Positions 10,498 through 20,079 of a stretch of DNA of 64,000 nucleotides are shown here, in pieces. Numbering within the stretch: position 1 is the stretch's first letter; each line of letters opens with the position of its first letter. The DNA is from Hyphomonadaceae bacterium (GTDB lineage Bacteria; Pseudomonadota; Alphaproteobacteria; Caulobacterales; Aquidulcibacteraceae). A model generated the notes under the pieces. The model did no database searches. It was not told where the DNA came from and saw only the letters and a program-made list of their open reading frames with translations. The translations under genes were made by a program, and so were the position numbers. The DNA is taken from contig JALHOC010000009.1 of the NCBI GenBank assembly GCA_022843225.1, positions 1-64,000 of the forward strand, read 5' to 3'.

Positions 10498-11153
10498 CAG
10501 GCTCGCTCGTAGCTCTCCCAGAGGTCGGGGCCAAGCTCACGCACCGCAACCCGCCGCCATTTAGGGGCTTCGGCGAGGGCCGCGAGCGCCAAGCCGCCAA
10601 TGGCGGGGCGGCCCTCCGCGCCAAGCAGCATCGGAGCACGGAACCACTCAATGCGGTCAACCAATCCGGCCTTGATGAGCGCAGCAGAGAGAACGCCGCC
10701 GCCCTCTGCCAGGACGCTGCAGATGTCCAGGTTAGAATGGAGGAAGGCCAACGCGAGTTCAGGACCCTCGCTGGCCATGTCGATGACATAGCCCACCCGA
10801 GCGCCGGCCAATTCGAGCGCGGACGAGCGCGCATTCGGATCTTCGCCGATCACGATCAAAGGAGACTCTTCGAGATGTTCAAAGAGCCGCCCTGAAACCG
10901 GTACATCAAAGCTTCTGGAAAGCACGACGCGTTTCGGCTGGCGCGCTGGCTGCGGATCGGTCCGCGCCAAGAGCGACGGATTATCCACGCGCGCCGTTCC
11001 CGCGCCGATCATCACCGCATCGACGCCAGCGCGCATCTTGTGCACTTCTGCGCGCGCGGCCTCGCCCGTGATCCATCTGCTCTCGCCGGCGACAGTCGCG
11101 ATCCGTCCGTCGAGTGACGTTGCGAGCTTCAATGTGACGTGCGGGCGGTTCAT
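10497..11153 (-). CDS. RibD C-terminal (reductase) domain protein without deaminase domain
   Basis: Starts at PHVTLKLATSLDGRIATVAGESRWITG, the beginning of the RibD reductase domain; 218 aa only. Confidence 0.9.
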   Translation of the reverse strand: MNRPHVTLKLATSLDGRIATVAGESRWITGEAARAEVHKMRAGVDAVMIGAGTARVDNPSLLARTDPQPARQPKRVVLSRSFDVPVSGRLFEHLEESPLIVIGEDPNARSSALELAGARVGYVIDMASEGPELALAFLHSNLDICSVLAEGGGVLSAALIKAGLVDRIEWFRAPMLLGAEGRPAIGGLALAALAEAPKWRRVAVRELGPDLWESYERA

Positions 11154-11225
11154 TTGGGCAGTAGGCGACAGGCATAAGGCAGGTGCAAGAGGCCCCGGCG
11201 AATTTGGGGCTTCTATTGCCCTTGC

Positions 11226-11687
11226 CTACTCCCCCTTATTTTTCCCCGTTTCGGCGATGAAATCGGCAAAATCTGAAGGCGCGCCGAAATCGCGATAGAC
11301 TGAGGCGTAGCGCACATAGGCGACCTTATCGACTTGCGCCAAAGCCTCCATCACAAGTTCGCCGATCGTCTCTGAGGTGATTTCCGGTTCGCCTTGGCTT
11401 TCGAGCTTGCGCACGATGCCCGAGATCATCTGCTCGATTTGATCCAACTCTATGGGGCGCTTGCGCAACGCGATGCTCAGCGACCGCGCCAGCTTATCAC
11501 GATCGAACGGCACACGGCGGCCCGAGCGCTTCAGCACGACCAGTTCTCGTAATTGCACTCGCTCGAACGTGGTGAAGCGCGAGCCGCATTTATCGCACTG
11601 GCGGCGACGGCGGATCGCCGCGCCGTCTTCCGTCGGGCGGCTATCTTTGACCTGGGTGTCTTCGTTGGAACAAAACGGGCAACGCAT
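11226..11687 (-). CDS. nrdR: Transcriptional repressor NrdR
   Basis: [46 protein letters not shown]: zinc ribbon plus ATP-cone. Confidence 0.98.
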   Translation of the reverse strand: MRCPFCSNEDTQVKDSRPTEDGAAIRRRRQCDKCGSRFTTFERVQLRELVVLKRSGRRVPFDRDKLARSLSIALRKRPIELDQIEQMISGIVRKLESQGEPEITSETIGELVMEALAQVDKVAYVRYASVYRDFGAPSDFADFIAETGKNKGE

Positions 11688-11728
11688 CCTGCGACCTCCG
11701 GGCGAGGCGCCGAATCAGCGCATCGACG

Positions 11729-13027
11729 TCAATTGTATATCGGGAAGCGGGCCGTCAGCTGCTCGACCTTGGCAGCGACAGCCGCTTCGACGCTTGAGTT
11801 GTCGCCGTTGCTCCCCTGCAACCCGTCCAGCACCTCGCAGATCAGATCCGCCACTTGCCGGAACTCGGCGGGACCAAAACCACGTGTCGTGCAAGCTGGC
11901 GAGCCCAGCCGCACGCCCGACGTGATCATCGGCTTCTCGGGATCGAACGGGATGCCATTCTTGTTGCAGGTGATCAGTGCGCGCTCCAGCGCCTGTTCGC
12001 CGGCCTTGCCTGTCACGCGTTTCGGACGAAGGTCCACGAGCATCAGATGGCTGTCGGTGCCGCCGGATACGACCGCCAATCCGTTCTCGATTAGCCGCGC
12101 CGACAAGGCGCGCGCATTATCCAAAGTGCGCTGCGCATAGAGCTTGAATTCCGGTTGTAGCGCTTCGCCAAAGCTCACCGCCTTCGCCGCGATGACGTGC
12201 ATCAGCGGCCCGCCCTGCAAGCCAGGAAAAACTGCGGAATTGATCTTCTTGCCGATGTCCTCGTCGTTGGAAAGGATCATGCCGCCGCGCGGACCGCGCA
12301 GCGTTTTATGCGTTGTCGTCGTCACCACATGCGCATGCGGCAGGGGAGACGGGTAGACGCCGCCCGCGATCAAGCCCGCATAATGCGCCATGTCCACCAT
12401 CAGGATCGCGCCAATCTCATCAGCAATTTTGCGGAACCGCGCGAAATCGATGGCGCGGGAATACGCTGAACCGCCGGCGATGATTAGCTTCGGGCGCTCA
12501 CGGCGCGCGATCTCCGCGACCTGATCATAGTCGATCAGATGATCATCTTCTCGCACGCCATAGGCTACGGGCTGGAACCATTTGCCGGAAATGTTCACCG
12601 GCGCACCGTGCGTCAGGTGGCCGCCGCAGGCGAGGTCCATCCCGAGGAATTTGTCGCCCGGCTTCAACAGCGCGAAAAACACTGCCTGGTTGGCGTTGGC
12701 GCCAGAGTGCGGTTGCACGTTCGCGAAGGTACATCCGAACAAGCGTTTGGCGCGATCGATGGCGAGGCGTTCCACTTCATCGACGAACTCGCAGCCGCCA
12801 TAATAGCGCCGGCCTGGATAGCCCTCTGCGTACTTGTTGGTGAGCACCGACCCCTGCGCCTCCAACACCGCGCGCGACACGATGTTCTCGGAGGCGATGA
12901 GCTCGATCTGGCGTTGTTGGCGTTTCAGCTCGGCGTTTACTGACGCCATCACGTCGGGATCGGCGCGCTCCAGGGAGGCCTCGAAAAAACGGTCGTGGGC
13001 GGCGGCGCGTCCTGCTGCCTGGGTCAT
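11729..13027 (-). CDS. glyA: Serine hydroxymethyltransferase
   Basis: [47 protein letters not shown]. Confidence 0.98.
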   Translation of the reverse strand: MTQAAGRAAAHDRFFEASLERADPDVMASVNAELKRQQRQIELIASENIVSRAVLEAQGSVLTNKYAEGYPGRRYYGGCEFVDEVERLAIDRAKRLFGCTFANVQPHSGANANQAVFFALLKPGDKFLGMDLACGGHLTHGAPVNISGKWFQPVAYGVREDDHLIDYDQVAEIARRERPKLIIAGGSAYSRAIDFARFRKIADEIGAILMVDMAHYAGLIAGGVYPSPLPHAHVVTTTTHKTLRGPRGGMILSNDEDIGKKINSAVFPGLQGGPLMHVIAAKAVSFGEALQPEFKLYAQRTLDNARALSARLIENGLAVVSGGTDSHLMLVDLRPKRVTGKAGEQALERALITCNKNGIPFDPEKPMITSGVRLGSPACTTRGFGPAEFRQVADLICEVLDGLQGSNGDNSSVEAAVAAKVEQLTARFPIYN

Positions 13028-13100
13028 AAGGGTCCTCTTGGGGAATCTCCGAGTGCCCTACATAGGCGATTGCCGCGCCCTCGGAAACGAGGGCGTCCGG

Positions 13101-13334
13101 TTAGATCAGTTTACCCCTGCGGGAATCGGGCGCCGGCGGCGGGCCCCCGTCCTCTCCAGCCAAGACCCGATCGAGCTTGCGCAACGCCAAGGCGCGCACG
13201 TCCAGCAGCGCGGCATTTCCCGGCGCCTGCACCACAACTTCCGTTCCGGTTGCGACATCGATCGCGGCAATTCGCTGCAGGTCGCCCAGGCGCGTGACCT
13301 CAAAGATCACTTCGCGCGTAGGCTTGGCCGTCAC
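13101..13334 (-). CDS. Small uncharacterised protein between hemA and glyA
   Basis: ORF overlapping the hemA stop; [40 protein letters not shown]. Start (GTG) inferred. Confidence 0.6.
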   Translation of the reverse strand: MTAKPTREVIFEVTRLGDLQRIAAIDVATGTEVVVQAPGNAALLDVRALALRKLDRVLAGEDGGPPPAPDSRRGKLI

Positions 13335-14617
13335 GCCGCCCGCTCTGCCATGACCTCGGCCCATACCGTTTGCATCGCGCGCACGAGCGCTTCCATCAGG
13401 TCATCATCGTGGAAGGGCGATGGGGTAAAGCGCAGCCGCTCGGCGCCGCGAGCGACCGTCGGGTAGTTGATCGGCTGCACGTAAATCCCGTGCTCGAAGA
13501 GCAGCTTGTCGGAGGTCAATTTGCAGAGCGCTGCATCGCCGACCAGCACTGGGACAATGTGCGTGGTCGATTCCGCCATGACCGGCAGCCCGGCATCCTT
13601 GAACATCGCCTTCAGTCGATCCGCGCGCTCGGCGAGGCGATCACGCATATGCGGGCAGGCTTTGACAATCCGGACACTCTCAAGCGCCGCAGCCGCAATC
13701 GACGGCGCAAGCGAAGTTGTAAAGATGAACCCCGACGCGGTGGAGCGGATCGCGTCAATCGCGGACGCGGGGCCGCTGACATAACCGCCCATCGTGCCGA
13801 AGGCTTTGGCCAACGTGCCTTCGATGAAGTCGACGCGATGCATCACGCCGTCGCGTTCGGCTACGCCACCGCCATTGTGACCGTAAAGGCCCACGCCGTG
13901 GACCTCATCGAGATACGTCATCGCGCCATAGGCTTCGGCGATGTCGCAGATCGCTTCGATCGGCGCAGTATCGCCGTCCATCGAATACACGCTCTCGAAA
14001 GCGATCAGCTTCGGCGCATGCGGGGGCGCTTCGTTGATCAAGGCTTCGAGGTGCTGCAGATCATTGTGGCGGAAGATGCGCCGCTCGCACTTCGCACGCT
14101 TGATGCCTTCGATCATCGAAGCGTGGTTTTGCGCATCGGAGAAAATCCACAGATCGGGAAACAGCTTCGCCAAGGTCGAGAGCGTGGCGTCATTCGACAC
14201 ATAGCCCGAGGTGAATAGGAGCGCGGCTTCCTTGCCGTGAAGCGAGGCCAGCTCTTTCTCAAGATCGACGTGATAGCTCGTAGTGCCGGAAATGTTGCGC
14301 GTGCCGCCCGCGCCAGCGCCGACTGTGTCCAGAGCGGCGTGCGCCGCATCGAGCACTTCCGGGCTCTGGCCCTGGCCCAGATAATCGTTCGAGCACCAAA
14401 CCACGATCTCGCGCGTTTCGCCGTTCTCTAGCCGCAACCGCGCACGCGGGAAACGGCCGCGTTCGCGCATGATGTCGGCGAACACGCGGTAGCGCCCTTC
14501 GTCGCGGATCGCGGCGACGGCGGCCTCAAAGACCTGTTTGTCTTCGTCTCTCACGGGCTTTGCCTTTGGCGCGTCGGATCGCGCCTGTTGCGTCTTATAG
14601 TGTTTTCCGTCCAACAA
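13331..14617 (-). CDS. hemA: 5-aminolevulinate synthase
   Basis: [53 protein letters not shown]. Confidence 0.97.
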   Translation of the reverse strand: MLDGKHYKTQQARSDAPKAKPVRDEDKQVFEAAVAAIRDEGRYRVFADIMRERGRFPRARLRLENGETREIVVWCSNDYLGQGQSPEVLDAAHAALDTVGAGAGGTRNISGTTSYHVDLEKELASLHGKEAALLFTSGYVSNDATLSTLAKLFPDLWIFSDAQNHASMIEGIKRAKCERRIFRHNDLQHLEALINEAPPHAPKLIAFESVYSMDGDTAPIEAICDIAEAYGAMTYLDEVHGVGLYGHNGGGVAERDGVMHRVDFIEGTLAKAFGTMGGYVSGPASAIDAIRSTASGFIFTTSLAPSIAAAALESVRIVKACPHMRDRLAERADRLKAMFKDAGLPVMAESTTHIVPVLVGDAALCKLTSDKLLFEHGIYVQPINYPTVARGAERLRFTPSPFHDDDLMEALVRAMQTVWAEVMAERAA

Positions 14618-14670
14618 CGTAACTGAGGCGCTAACGCGCAGATTTGATCGGGTTGTTGCGAACGATTCTC

Positions 14671-15687
14671 ATGAACTATGCTGGAAGATATCCTGCCGCC
14701 CGCCCGCGCCGCTTGCGCCAAGCCGAATGGGTGCGCCGTCTGGTGCGCGAGCACCGCCTGAGCACGGACGATCTGATCTGGGCCATGGTGGTGCATGACG
14801 GGACGGAGGATGAAATTCCGATCGCGGCAATGCCTGGCGTGGCGCGACTGTCGGTCAAGGCGGCGGCCAAGGCGGCGAAACAGGCGGCCAGCCTCGGGAT
14901 CCCAGCCATCGCTGTGTTCCCGCATATCAACGCGACGAAGAAGGACGCAGCCGGCAAGGAGGCGCTGAACCCAAACGGGCTCGTTTGCACCGCCGTCCGC
15001 GCGATGAAAGATGCGGCCCCCGAAATCGGGCTTGTCGTGGATGTCGCGCTCGATCCGTTCACCGACCATGGCCACGATGGGCTCCTGAAGGATGGGCGCA
15101 TCCTCAATGACGAAACAGTAAAAGTGCTGACCGAGCAGGCGTTGATCCAGGTCAAGGCCGGCGCCGACATCGTCGCCCCTTCAGACATGATGGATGGTCG
15201 CGTCGGCTTGATCCGCACGACTTTGGATCAGAACGGCTGCCACGACGCGCTGATTATGTCCTACGCGGCGAAATACGCGTCAGGCTTTTATGGGCCGTAC
15301 CGCGAAGCGATAGGCTCGGCAAAGCTCGGTGGCGGTTCGGTTGAGAACCCGGGCGACAAACGCACGTACCAGATGGATTTTGGCAACACCGACGAAGCTT
15401 TGCGTGAGGTCGCGCTCGACATCGCCGAAGGCGCTGACATGCTTCTGATCAAGCCGGGACTACCCTATCTCGACATTGTACGGCGCGTGAAAGATGCGTT
15501 CGCCTTGCCTACGTTCGCGTTCCAAGTGTCAGGCGAATACGCGATGATCAAGGCCGGCGGCGCCAATGGCTGGATCGACGAGGAGCGGGTGATGATAGAG
15601 AGCCTGACCGCCTTCAGGCGCGCCGGCGCGGACGGGGTCGTGACCTATTTCGCGCCAAAAGTAGCGGAAGTCCTAGGCGGCGCGTGA
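14671..15687 (+). CDS. hemB: Delta-aminolevulinic acid dehydratase (porphobilinogen synthase)
   Basis: ADIVAPSDMMDGRVG, YAAKYASGFYGPYREA, DMLLIKPGLPYLDI. Confidence 0.97.
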   Translation: MNYAGRYPAARPRRLRQAEWVRRLVREHRLSTDDLIWAMVVHDGTEDEIPIAAMPGVARLSVKAAAKAAKQAASLGIPAIAVFPHINATKKDAAGKEALNPNGLVCTAVRAMKDAAPEIGLVVDVALDPFTDHGHDGLLKDGRILNDETVKVLTEQALIQVKAGADIVAPSDMMDGRVGLIRTTLDQNGCHDALIMSYAAKYASGFYGPYREAIGSAKLGGGSVENPGDKRTYQMDFGNTDEALREVALDIAEGADMLLIKPGLPYLDIVRRVKDAFALPTFAFQVSGEYAMIKAGGANGWIDEERVMIESLTAFRRAGADGVVTYFAPKVAEVLGGA

Positions 15688-16569
15688 CGCGCCAGTCTCA
15701 GACTTCCGGCCCAAGCGCTTATCAACCACCGCAACCAAGCCCTTCACCAATTGCTCGCGCTCGGCCATTTGCGCCGAGGTCATGAAGCCGAGCTTCTGCA
15801 TGGCGTCGATGTGGGTTGTGAGCACTTCTTGATCGATGGCGCCAGCACCGCCAATCGCGGTGATGTATCGCGCCAACGACCGCGCGGCGTCGCCCATGAA
15901 TTGGTCGCGGACATCATCCGACAATTGCTCGGTCTCGCGTACGGCCGCGTAAATATCACGCAGCTTGCGCCGGTCGCCAGGCGACAATTCGGCCGTGAGT
16001 TCGCTGATTTTGGTCACGCACTGACGCACCAATTCGCGGTTGCCCTCGGCTTCCCACAATGGTTTTCCGCCATCCTCAAGCGGATCGGTGAACCGCCGCA
16101 ACGGCCCGCCATATTCGTCCAGCATGCGCCGGCGCCGACACGGGCCGGTATAGGCCACACTCTCAACAAAGCGACGCGGACGAAGCAGCACGGCCTCCAC
16201 CCGCGACAAGAGCGCCGCGCCGTTAAAGGGGCGAACCAGCATTTCATCGACGCCAGCGCCGCGCGCGGCGTCCAAGAATTTCTGTGTCGGGCTTTCTGTC
16301 ATCACGATGATGGATAACGCCCGCGGCACCGCGCCGTATCCCGCGCGGACCATCCGGGTGAAGTCCAATCCCGACACGCCTGGAATACGCGACGAGGTAA
16401 TCACAATGCGCGGCTGATATTCGGTCGTCAGCTTCAGCAGATCAACGCCATCGGTAGCGAAGTGGACGCGCTCAAACCCCGCGCCGCCCAGCACATCGGC
16501 GACCAGCTTGCGGGTGTGAAAGTTCTCATCGCATACCAAAATTTGCAGAGCGCGCGTCTTCGGCGACAT
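15673..16569 (-). CDS. CheY-like receiver-domain protein with degenerate phosphorylation site and alpha-helical C-terminal region
   Basis: ILVCDENFHTRKLVADVL...RIVITSSRIPGVSGLDF...IIVMTES...LVRPF; Asp replaced by Ser; Arg-rich CRRRRMLDEYGGPLRRF. Confidence 0.85.
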   Translation of the reverse strand: MSPKTRALQILVCDENFHTRKLVADVLGGAGFERVHFATDGVDLLKLTTEYQPRIVITSSRIPGVSGLDFTRMVRAGYGAVPRALSIIVMTESPTQKFLDAARGAGVDEMLVRPFNGAALLSRVEAVLLRPRRFVESVAYTGPCRRRRMLDEYGGPLRRFTDPLEDGGKPLWEAEGNRELVRQCVTKISELTAELSPGDRRKLRDIYAAVRETEQLSDDVRDQFMGDAARSLARYITAIGGAGAIDQEVLTTHIDAMQKLGFMTSAQMAEREQLVKGLVAVVDKRLGRKSETGASRAA

Positions 16570-16667
16570 CGACAAACACCTTAACGAAGCCGGGTGCAGC
16601 GCGCTCCCAACCGAGGCGTTTTTGTCGCACAACAGGATTGAGAAAGATTTACCGCGCCCTTTAGCAA

Positions 16668-17534
16668 TTATGGTTTACGTCGATTCAAGCGGGCGATGAG
16701 GCTCGATGTGTCCCATCGTTTCCCGCCAAGCGCTTGCACATCGCTGTAATAGGCGTCGACCTGCCTGGTGAGATCGAGTGTTGCGCCATTGCGAGCGGCC
16801 TCTTCAAGAACGAGACCCAGGTCCTTGCGCATCCAGTCCACCGCGAAGCCGAAGTCGAACCGCCCCTCGATCATGGTTTTCCAACGGTTTTCCATTTGCC
16901 AGCTTTGCGCCGCACCCATCGAGATCGCGGTGATCACCTTGTCGATATCAAGGTCGGCGCGTTGCGCAAAGTGCAGCCCCTCCGCCAAACCCTGCAGCAC
17001 GCCAGCGATACAGATTTGATTCACCATCTTGGCCAATTGCCCCGCGCCGGCAGGCCCAATCAGCGTGATGTTGGTGCCATAGGCGCGCATGATCGGCTCG
17101 GCTTCAGCGAACGCGCTGGACTCGCCACCCGCCATGATGGTGAGCCGCCCCGCTTCGGCGCCAGCCTGTCCGCCGGAAACCGGCGCGTCGAGGAAACCTA
17201 GGCCGACTTTCTCCGCGGCTGCCGACAACTCGCGTGCGAGTTCGGCCGATGCCGTGGTGTGGTCGACGATGATGGCGCCCTTGCGCATCGCCGGAGCAGC
17301 CGCCTCGAAGACCTCACGAACATCGCGATCGGCCCCGACGCAGAAGAAGGCGATGTCGCAACCCTCGACCGCCTTGCCCACTGACGAATAAGTGCGTCCC
17401 TCGTGCTTTTGCGCCCAATCGCGCGCCTTCTCTTCGCTTCGGTTGAAGACAGCCACTTCGTGCCCAGCCTTGGCCAAGTGTCCCGCCATGGGGCCGCCCA
17501 TCACGCCCAGACCAACAAACGCAACCTTCGCCAT
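16668..17534 (-). CDS. NAD(P)-dependent beta-hydroxyacid dehydrogenase (3-hydroxyisobutyrate dehydrogenase family)
   Basis: VAFVGLGVMGGPMAGHLAKAGHEVAVFNR, DAPVSGGQAGAEAGRLTIMAGG. Confidence 0.9.
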   Translation of the reverse strand: MAKVAFVGLGVMGGPMAGHLAKAGHEVAVFNRSEEKARDWAQKHEGRTYSSVGKAVEGCDIAFFCVGADRDVREVFEAAAPAMRKGAIIVDHTTASAELARELSAAAEKVGLGFLDAPVSGGQAGAEAGRLTIMAGGESSAFAEAEPIMRAYGTNITLIGPAGAGQLAKMVNQICIAGVLQGLAEGLHFAQRADLDIDKVITAISMGAAQSWQMENRWKTMIEGRFDFGFAVDWMRKDLGLVLEEAARNGATLDLTRQVDAYYSDVQALGGKRWDTSSLIARLNRRKP

Positions 17535-17616
17535 CTTGCCTCACCCGCGCCTTTCAACGTGATCTTAACCCCGATTAGGCATGAGTGCGCGCTTCTCCGC
17601 CAGAACGGACGGACTT

Positions 17617-18531
17617 ATGGCAGCCGCGACCAATCAGCGCCCGATCCTCATCAAGAAGATCAAGAAAGTCTCCGGCGGCGGCCATCATGGCGGCGCTTGG
17701 AAGGTCGCCTATGCCGACTTCGTGACAGCGATGATGGCGTTCTTTCTGCTGATGTGGCTGATCAACACCACCAGCCCCGAGCAGCGCCGCGGCATCGCCG
17801 AGTTCTTTGCACCCGCGAGCGTCAGCCGCGTGTCCTCCGGCGCGGGCGGTCTGCTTGAAGGCACGAGTTTCGCCGAGGAAGGCGCCCGCCACGGGCACTC
17901 CGCGCCGGTGGCTCAAGCCGCTGAACCGCAATACACATCGAACAACACCGCTGAGAGCGAGGCGCAATCGCAAAGCCAAGGCGGCGAGCAGAGCCCCGAT
18001 GAGTCCTCGCTTGCCCGCGCGCGGACTTTGCGTGAAAGCGCCGAATTCTCCCGCGCCGAGGTCGCCATTCGTCAAGCCATGGCCGACATGCCCGATGTCG
18101 CGGAACTCTCGCGCAATGTGATCATGGAGCAAACGCCCGAGGGCCTGCGCATCCAGATCGTCGATCAAGAGGGCCGCTCGATGTTCAACCCGGGTGACGC
18201 CCAGCCCAACGACCGCGCGCGCAGATTGCTGGTCGCGATCTCGGGGATCATCACGCAATTGCCCAACCGCTTGACCATCTCAGGCCACACCGACGGCTCG
18301 GCACCCGGCGGACGCTTTCCTTCGAACTTCGAGCTCTCGGCTGAGCGCGCCAATGCCGCGCGGCGCATTTTGTTGGCGCAAGGCATCCCGAGCACGCGCA
18401 TCTATCAGGTCGCCGGACGCGCGGACTCTGAGCCCTTGTTCGCCGACGATCCGACAGTTCCGGGCAATCGCCGCATCGCGATTACGCTTCTGCGCGAAGC
18501 GCCCCCGCTGCCAGCCGGTCACGGCCTGTAG
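17617..18531 (+). CDS. motB: Flagellar motor protein MotB
   Basis: HHGGAWKVAYADFVTAMMAFFLLMWLINTTSPEQRRGIAEFF with channel Asp; C-terminal OmpA/MotB domain ISGHTDG. Confidence 0.95.
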   Translation: MAAATNQRPILIKKIKKVSGGGHHGGAWKVAYADFVTAMMAFFLLMWLINTTSPEQRRGIAEFFAPASVSRVSSGAGGLLEGTSFAEEGARHGHSAPVAQAAEPQYTSNNTAESEAQSQSQGGEQSPDESSLARARTLRESAEFSRAEVAIRQAMADMPDVAELSRNVIMEQTPEGLRIQIVDQEGRSMFNPGDAQPNDRARRLLVAISGIITQLPNRLTISGHTDGSAPGGRFPSNFELSAERANAARRILLAQGIPSTRIYQVAGRADSEPLFADDPTVPGNRRIAITLLREAPPLPAGHGL

Positions 18532-18563
18532 TCCGCCTTCCAAAAATCAGACCCTTGCCACAC

Positions 18564-18613
18564 TTGACATCTAAGCGTCGCCTAGCTACCTTTATTTCTA
18601 AAGGTAGCTTTTT
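18564..18613 (+). promoter_or_regulatory. Putative padR-pspC promoter with overlapping PadR operator palindrome
   Basis: TTGACA (18564-18569), 17-nt spacing, TACCTT inside a perfect inverted repeat AGCTACCTTTA-TTTC-TAAAGGTAGCT (18584-18609). Confidence 0.7.
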
Positions 18614-18937
18614 ATGTCGCAAGACGAGCAGTTTGGCGGGGTCCGCAAGGGACTTTTGGAGTTTGCGCTCCTGACCATCATTTCGGTGGAGCGGGTCTAT
18701 GTCGCCGACATCCTGAGCCGGCTCGCGCAAACACCGTTCGTCACGCAAGAAGGCACCCTCTACCCGCTTCTTTCCAAACTCCGCCGCGACGACCTCGTCG
18801 ATTATGAATGGGTGGAGTCTGAGGCAGGCCCGCCGCGCAAGTACTACTCGCTCACCGACAAGGGTCAGGCGCGGCTCGCCGACCTCGCCGCCTATTGGCG
18901 GCTCCTAACCTCAACACTCGAAACACTGGGGCGCTGA
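18614..18937 (+). CDS. PadR family transcriptional regulator
   Basis: LLEFALLTIISVERVYVADILSRL...QEGTLYPLLSKLRRDDLVDYEWVESEAGPPRKYYSLTDKG. Confidence 0.95.
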   Translation: MSQDEQFGGVRKGLLEFALLTIISVERVYVADILSRLAQTPFVTQEGTLYPLLSKLRRDDLVDYEWVESEAGPPRKYYSLTDKGQARLADLAAYWRLLTSTLETLGR

Positions 18938-18939
18938 TC

Positions 18940-20079
18940 ATGGAACGCGTCGTCACCATCAATCTCAACGGCAACTCCTATCAACTGGAGGAGCCGGCCT
19001 ATGACGCGCTGCGCGCCTACATTGGGCGAGCGGAGGCCACGCTCGCAGACAACCCCGATAAAGGGGAAATCGTCCGCGACCTCGAACAGGCCATCGCCGA
19101 CAAGTGCGCGCGCTTCCTCTCGCCCGCGAAATCGGTGGTGACCGCCGACGAGATGACGACCGTGTTGACTGAGATGGGCCCTGTCGAGGGCGAAGGCGAC
19201 GCAAAAACGCAACGCGCTGAAAGCCCAGGCGTTGAGGGCGCGCGCAAGCGCCTGTTCCGGATTCGCGACGGCGCCATGATCGCGGGCATCTGCTCGGGCC
19301 TAAGCGCCTATCTCGATATTGACGTCAACATCATCCGCATCCTGGCCGTTGTGTTGGGCTTCGTGACCGGCGGATGGTTGTTCCTCGTCTATCTGATCGC
19401 GATGTTCATCATCCCCTCGGCCCACACCAGCGAAGAATGGGCGCAGGCGCACGGCGTGCCGTTCAATGCCCAGGAAGTCATCGACCGCGCCAAACGCGAG
19501 TATGCCCGCGTCTCGGAGGATATCTCGCGCGATTGGCGCGGCTCGTGGCGGGCGCAGCGCCGCGCTTGGCGAGATCAAAGCCGCTCGTGGCGCGCAGGCC
19601 CTTTCTTCGCAGATGTGCAGGGGCCAGGACGCAGCGGGGAATTCGGCGCGCAGCCTCAGGCCCCCGCACGGCCCGTGGGCTACGCGACACGCATCTTCGC
19701 GGGACTTGCCGCGTTCATTCTGAGTGTCGCTGGCGCCGCACTCTTGATCGGGTTCCTGGTTGCGTTGTTCGCGTTGCTGAACACCGGCGCGGTGCTGAAC
19801 TGGACGCCGCCGGCGGACGTGCCGCTCTGGCTGGCGATCGTGATCTTGTGCATCGCCTATGGCGCGATCTCAACACCGCTGCGCTACCTCCGTCGCGCGT
19901 CTTACGCCGCCGCCAGCGGCTATAGCTATCACGGCCGGCCTTCGGGCGATTTCATCGCCTTCCTCGCAATGATCGCAGGCGCCGTGCTGGGCTATCAGTT
20001 CATTCCGGAATTCCGCGTTTGGGTGGAAGCCCTTCCCGAGACGCTGCGCGCGATCGGGCAGAGCCTACGCGCCCTCTAG
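18940..20079 (+). CDS. PspC domain-containing membrane protein
   Basis: RLFRIRDGAMIAGICSGLSAYLDIDVNIIRILAVVLGFVTGGWLFLVYLIAMFIIP; coupled downstream of padR. Confidence 0.92.
   Translation: MERVVTINLNGNSYQLEEPAYDALRAYIGRAEATLADNPDKGEIVRDLEQAIADKCARFLSPAKSVVTADEMTTVLTEMGPVEGEGDAKTQRAESPGVEGARKRLFRIRDGAMIAGICSGLSAYLDIDVNIIRILAVVLGFVTGGWLFLVYLIAMFIIPSAHTSEEWAQAHGVPFNAQEVIDRAKREYARVSEDISRDWRGSWRAQRRAWRDQSRSWRAGPFFADVQGPGRSGEFGAQPQAPARPVGYATRIFAGLAAFILSVAGAALLIGFLVALFALLNTGAVLNWTPPADVPLWLAIVILCIAYGAISTPLRYLRRASYAAASGYSYHGRPSGDFIAFLAMIAGAVLGYQFIPEFRVWVEALPETLRAIGQSLRAL

Noticed and set aside
11192-11210. gcccc...ggggc hairpin between nrdR and ribD considered as an FMN riboswitch or terminator
   Set aside because: Too short and simple for an FMN riboswitch and no T tract; at most a weak hairpin.
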